Shown in pieces: positions 61,764 through 64,000 of a DNA stretch of 64,000 bases (its first letter is position 1; the number at the start of each line of letters is the position of its first letter). The position numbers and the translations under genes are program-made. The notes below the pieces were generated by a model that saw only the letters and a list, made by a program, of their open reading frames with translations, ran no database searches and was not told where the DNA came from. Source of the DNA: Mesostigma viride (Eukaryota > Streptophyta > Mesostigmatophyceae > Mesostigmatales > Mesostigmataceae); NCBI GenBank assembly GCA_009746045.1, contig RPFO01000667.1, positions 5,125,719-5,189,718 of the forward strand. The letters are read 5' to 3'.

Positions 61764-64000
61764 GTCGATGGCAGGAGCAGCGCAGTTCACCCGGACACCT
61801 ATAAACGTTGGCTTGCCAGGTCGTCGACCTGCTCTGCGAACTGCTCTGCGAACTCGAGTGCTTGCAACAATTCCGGAAATACTGTCGAGTTGAGTTGAGT
61901 TGAGTTTATTCCCGCGCCGGTGGTCCGCCAAGGGTTCGGCAGTACTGTGGATGTCGGGCATATCAGCCGGCAGGCCGACGTAATAACGTGCCATGTGGGG
62001 GGGCAACGTGCCGGCAGCAGGCAGCACAGACGAGTGCGGCACGACCAGGATTAGTTGTACACTGTACGCAATAGCGGCCCGAACTCCTAGGTAGCTTCCT
62101 CAACGGTTCGCATCCTCGCATGGATTGGCTGATGGTTCACTTGGTGCAGGCGTACGCCGAGCAAGGCCTGAGCAAGGGGGTGAGTCGTTTCTCGCCCTGC
62201 ATACTTGCCGCCATGTATACTTGCCTCGTTTTGTAAACGTCTTGCCTGGACGAATACAGTAAATGCACGGGGCTGGTCCAGCTGGCAGAAGGTTAGAGGT
62301 GCGAAGTGGAAGGGCCAGGCAGGCAGGCTCAATTCTGCGCCACGTAGCAGTTCAGATGATTGTTTGCTGCCTGCTGTACCCTTGTGTTCGGGAGACGCAT
62401 TACAATCACCGGCGATGGCGCCTGTGGCAAGATATTTCTCATGCTGATCAGTTGCATAAGTTGATTAGTGCCGGTGGTTTGATGGATTATCTTTAGACAG
62501 GAAATTTTATTTGCTGTTGCCTCACAGTGACCGGTTACCAGCCTCCTTCCCGGCAATCAGTGTTAATTTCGCGCGTTACTGCGTCGTATGACAGGGGTTT
62601 GCGTCTCACGCGATTCGTCTGTTACAAAAAATTAGTTGGCACCTAGGTGCAAGAAAATGAGCCGAATGCCTGCTACAGTGAATTTAGCGTGCTAAAGGAC
62701 TGCTGCACGCAGAAGATGTCCAGGCTGCTGACGGCATTTGGCAGGTTCGTTGACGCAATGTGACCCTGTCGCGTGGCACGGTCCGCTCCCAAACGGATTA
62801 AGTTATAGTTACCAGTCGTTTTGTTTCCTGGCGGGTGATTTCGACCAGCTTCCTGCCACGTTGTCTTGTTCAGTGTCTTGACTTTCTATTTCCTCCGTGG
62901 GCGTATTTATGAGCGCTAGATAAGTTGAGTGGATGCAGAGAAAGGATGGATTTCAGGGGAGGGAGGGGGAGTGCGGGAGGATGTCAGGGTTTGGGTATGT
63001 GGGTATGCGTCTTATACCAGGCGTCAATGTGGCTTGGTTGCTTGAGATCATTGTCGTTGTTGCTGTTGTTTGGGGGTAGAACGGTTGTTCTCGCTTGCTA
63101 TCGGGATTTCCCTGCTAAATATCCCTAGCATTGCTGCGGGTATGACTTGCTCTAAACGCCCACTGGCACATCCTGGATGCCTTCAAAACGCGGGACGGCA
63201 TGGGGCCATCAATGTCCTACAACATGGGTTGTAGTATGGTCATCTCCTCCCATCCCTTACAACGTGCTCTAGAATAGGGTTATCAAGCTGGGAGCGTCCA
63301 TCGGCAGCATCCCCCAGTGTCCCAGTGACCAGACATTGACAGCACCCAAAACCAACCTCGTGCCTCCACCTCGGGTAATGGCCTGGGTCCGTGTAGTGCC
63401 AGCAGGAAGCTGCTGACTTTCTTTCCAGGTGTTGCACGCCCCGTCCTTCTTTCTCCTCCTCTTTCCCTTTCCTTGCTGCTGGCTCGAGCATACCGCTGCA
63501 GGCATTCATTCTTGGCTTTTGTTTGAATATATATGCCCCTGCGTAGCTTGCTGATAAGTATTTCCATTTTATTTCAACTTGCAAGTTGACTTATATGACC
63601 CGGTCCGAACTACACTCCCATGCCGTTCTCCCCTTTTCCCCCTTTTCCCCCTTGTCCCCCTTCTCCCCCTTTCGTTCCTCTTCTCTTCTTGCCTCTTCTC
63701 CCTTCCAAGTCCCGCCCTCCCCTCCTCCTCTCCCTTCTCGCATTAAGGAGCACGACCTCATTTCTTGCTCGCACGAGCCACGCCGTTTAATAATTAATTT
63801 CAATTAAAACATCTTTTTTACCTTACGCCCCCGACTTTGCCACTTTTGGCTCACCCTAAGCTCGCCATCTCTCCCATACTAACTTGCCTGTGCACCCCTT
63901 TCATCGCATCCCTCAGCAGCCCCCACCCTCAAGGTTGCCCACCTGTCCCACGGCATCGGTGCCCCTTGCGTTCTCCCTTTGTCAGCTGGAGACGGTGGGA
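61764..64000. other. Upstream of SPP; no supported gene
   Basis: Should contain the SPP promoter and 5' UTR. A GAGTT repeat (GAGTTGAGTTGAGTTGAGTTT) is at 61885-61905. At 62091-62180 on the plus strand an exon-like piece (SFLNGSHPRMDWLMVHLVQA) lies between CTCCTAG and a GTGAGT donor, but I could not find partner exons. 63615-63760 is CT-rich. Other frames look random. Confidence 0.4.

Overview
The window looks like nuclear DNA of a green alga (Chlorophyta or a close relative). It has spliced eukaryotic genes, a TTTAGGG (plant/green-alga type) telomeric block, a sucrose-phosphate phosphatase gene, many non-LTR retrotransposon pieces and very repeat-rich introns. A degraded or unpolished DNA-virus insertion fills the left end. 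I cannot name the species.

Bases 1-11133 hold a dense cluster of intronless, virus-like genes with short AT-rich spacers. There is a packaging ATPase on the minus strand. On the plus strand are fibre-like proteins, a zinc-finger basic protein, a penton/minor-capsid-like candidate, a small helical protein, a probable major capsid protein, and an Ig-repeat plus lectin-like fibre. This is a morphogenesis module of the polinton-like-virus/small eukaryotic DNA virus kind. No replication or integration gene is visible. Four genes each carry one apparent single-base deletion. A further 190-codon gene beginning at 11283 is split by a 4.7-kb CACTA-like element (11347-16040), and its frame resumes at 16041-16551.

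Bases 16552-21540 are a mobile-element zone. It contains a five-unit array of about 110 bp with a hairpin in each unit, interrupted by a retrotransposon with a 12-bp target duplication. It also has an ORF1-only non-LTR element and a foldback palindrome.

Bases 21937-28728 hold two divergent host genes: GAR1 (minus, five exons) and mitochondrial ATP synthase delta (plus, three exons). Bases 30093-35400 are nested non-LTR retrotransposons, including a complete ORF1-only copy.

Bases 35910-61763 are one gene on the minus strand, a 275-codon sucrose-phosphate phosphatase in seven exons spread over 26 kb. Its fourth intron holds an almost unbroken 17.8-kb minisatellite with a 19-bp unit (roughly 930 copies). 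The array is bracketed by partial copies of the next exon and seems to have grown from that exon's coding sequence. Every other intron of this gene, and one intron of the ATP synthase gene, also carries extra copies of an adjoining exon-intron junction. This repeated seeding of intronic repeats from splice junctions is the most unusual pattern in the window. Bases 61764-64000 show no gene I can support.
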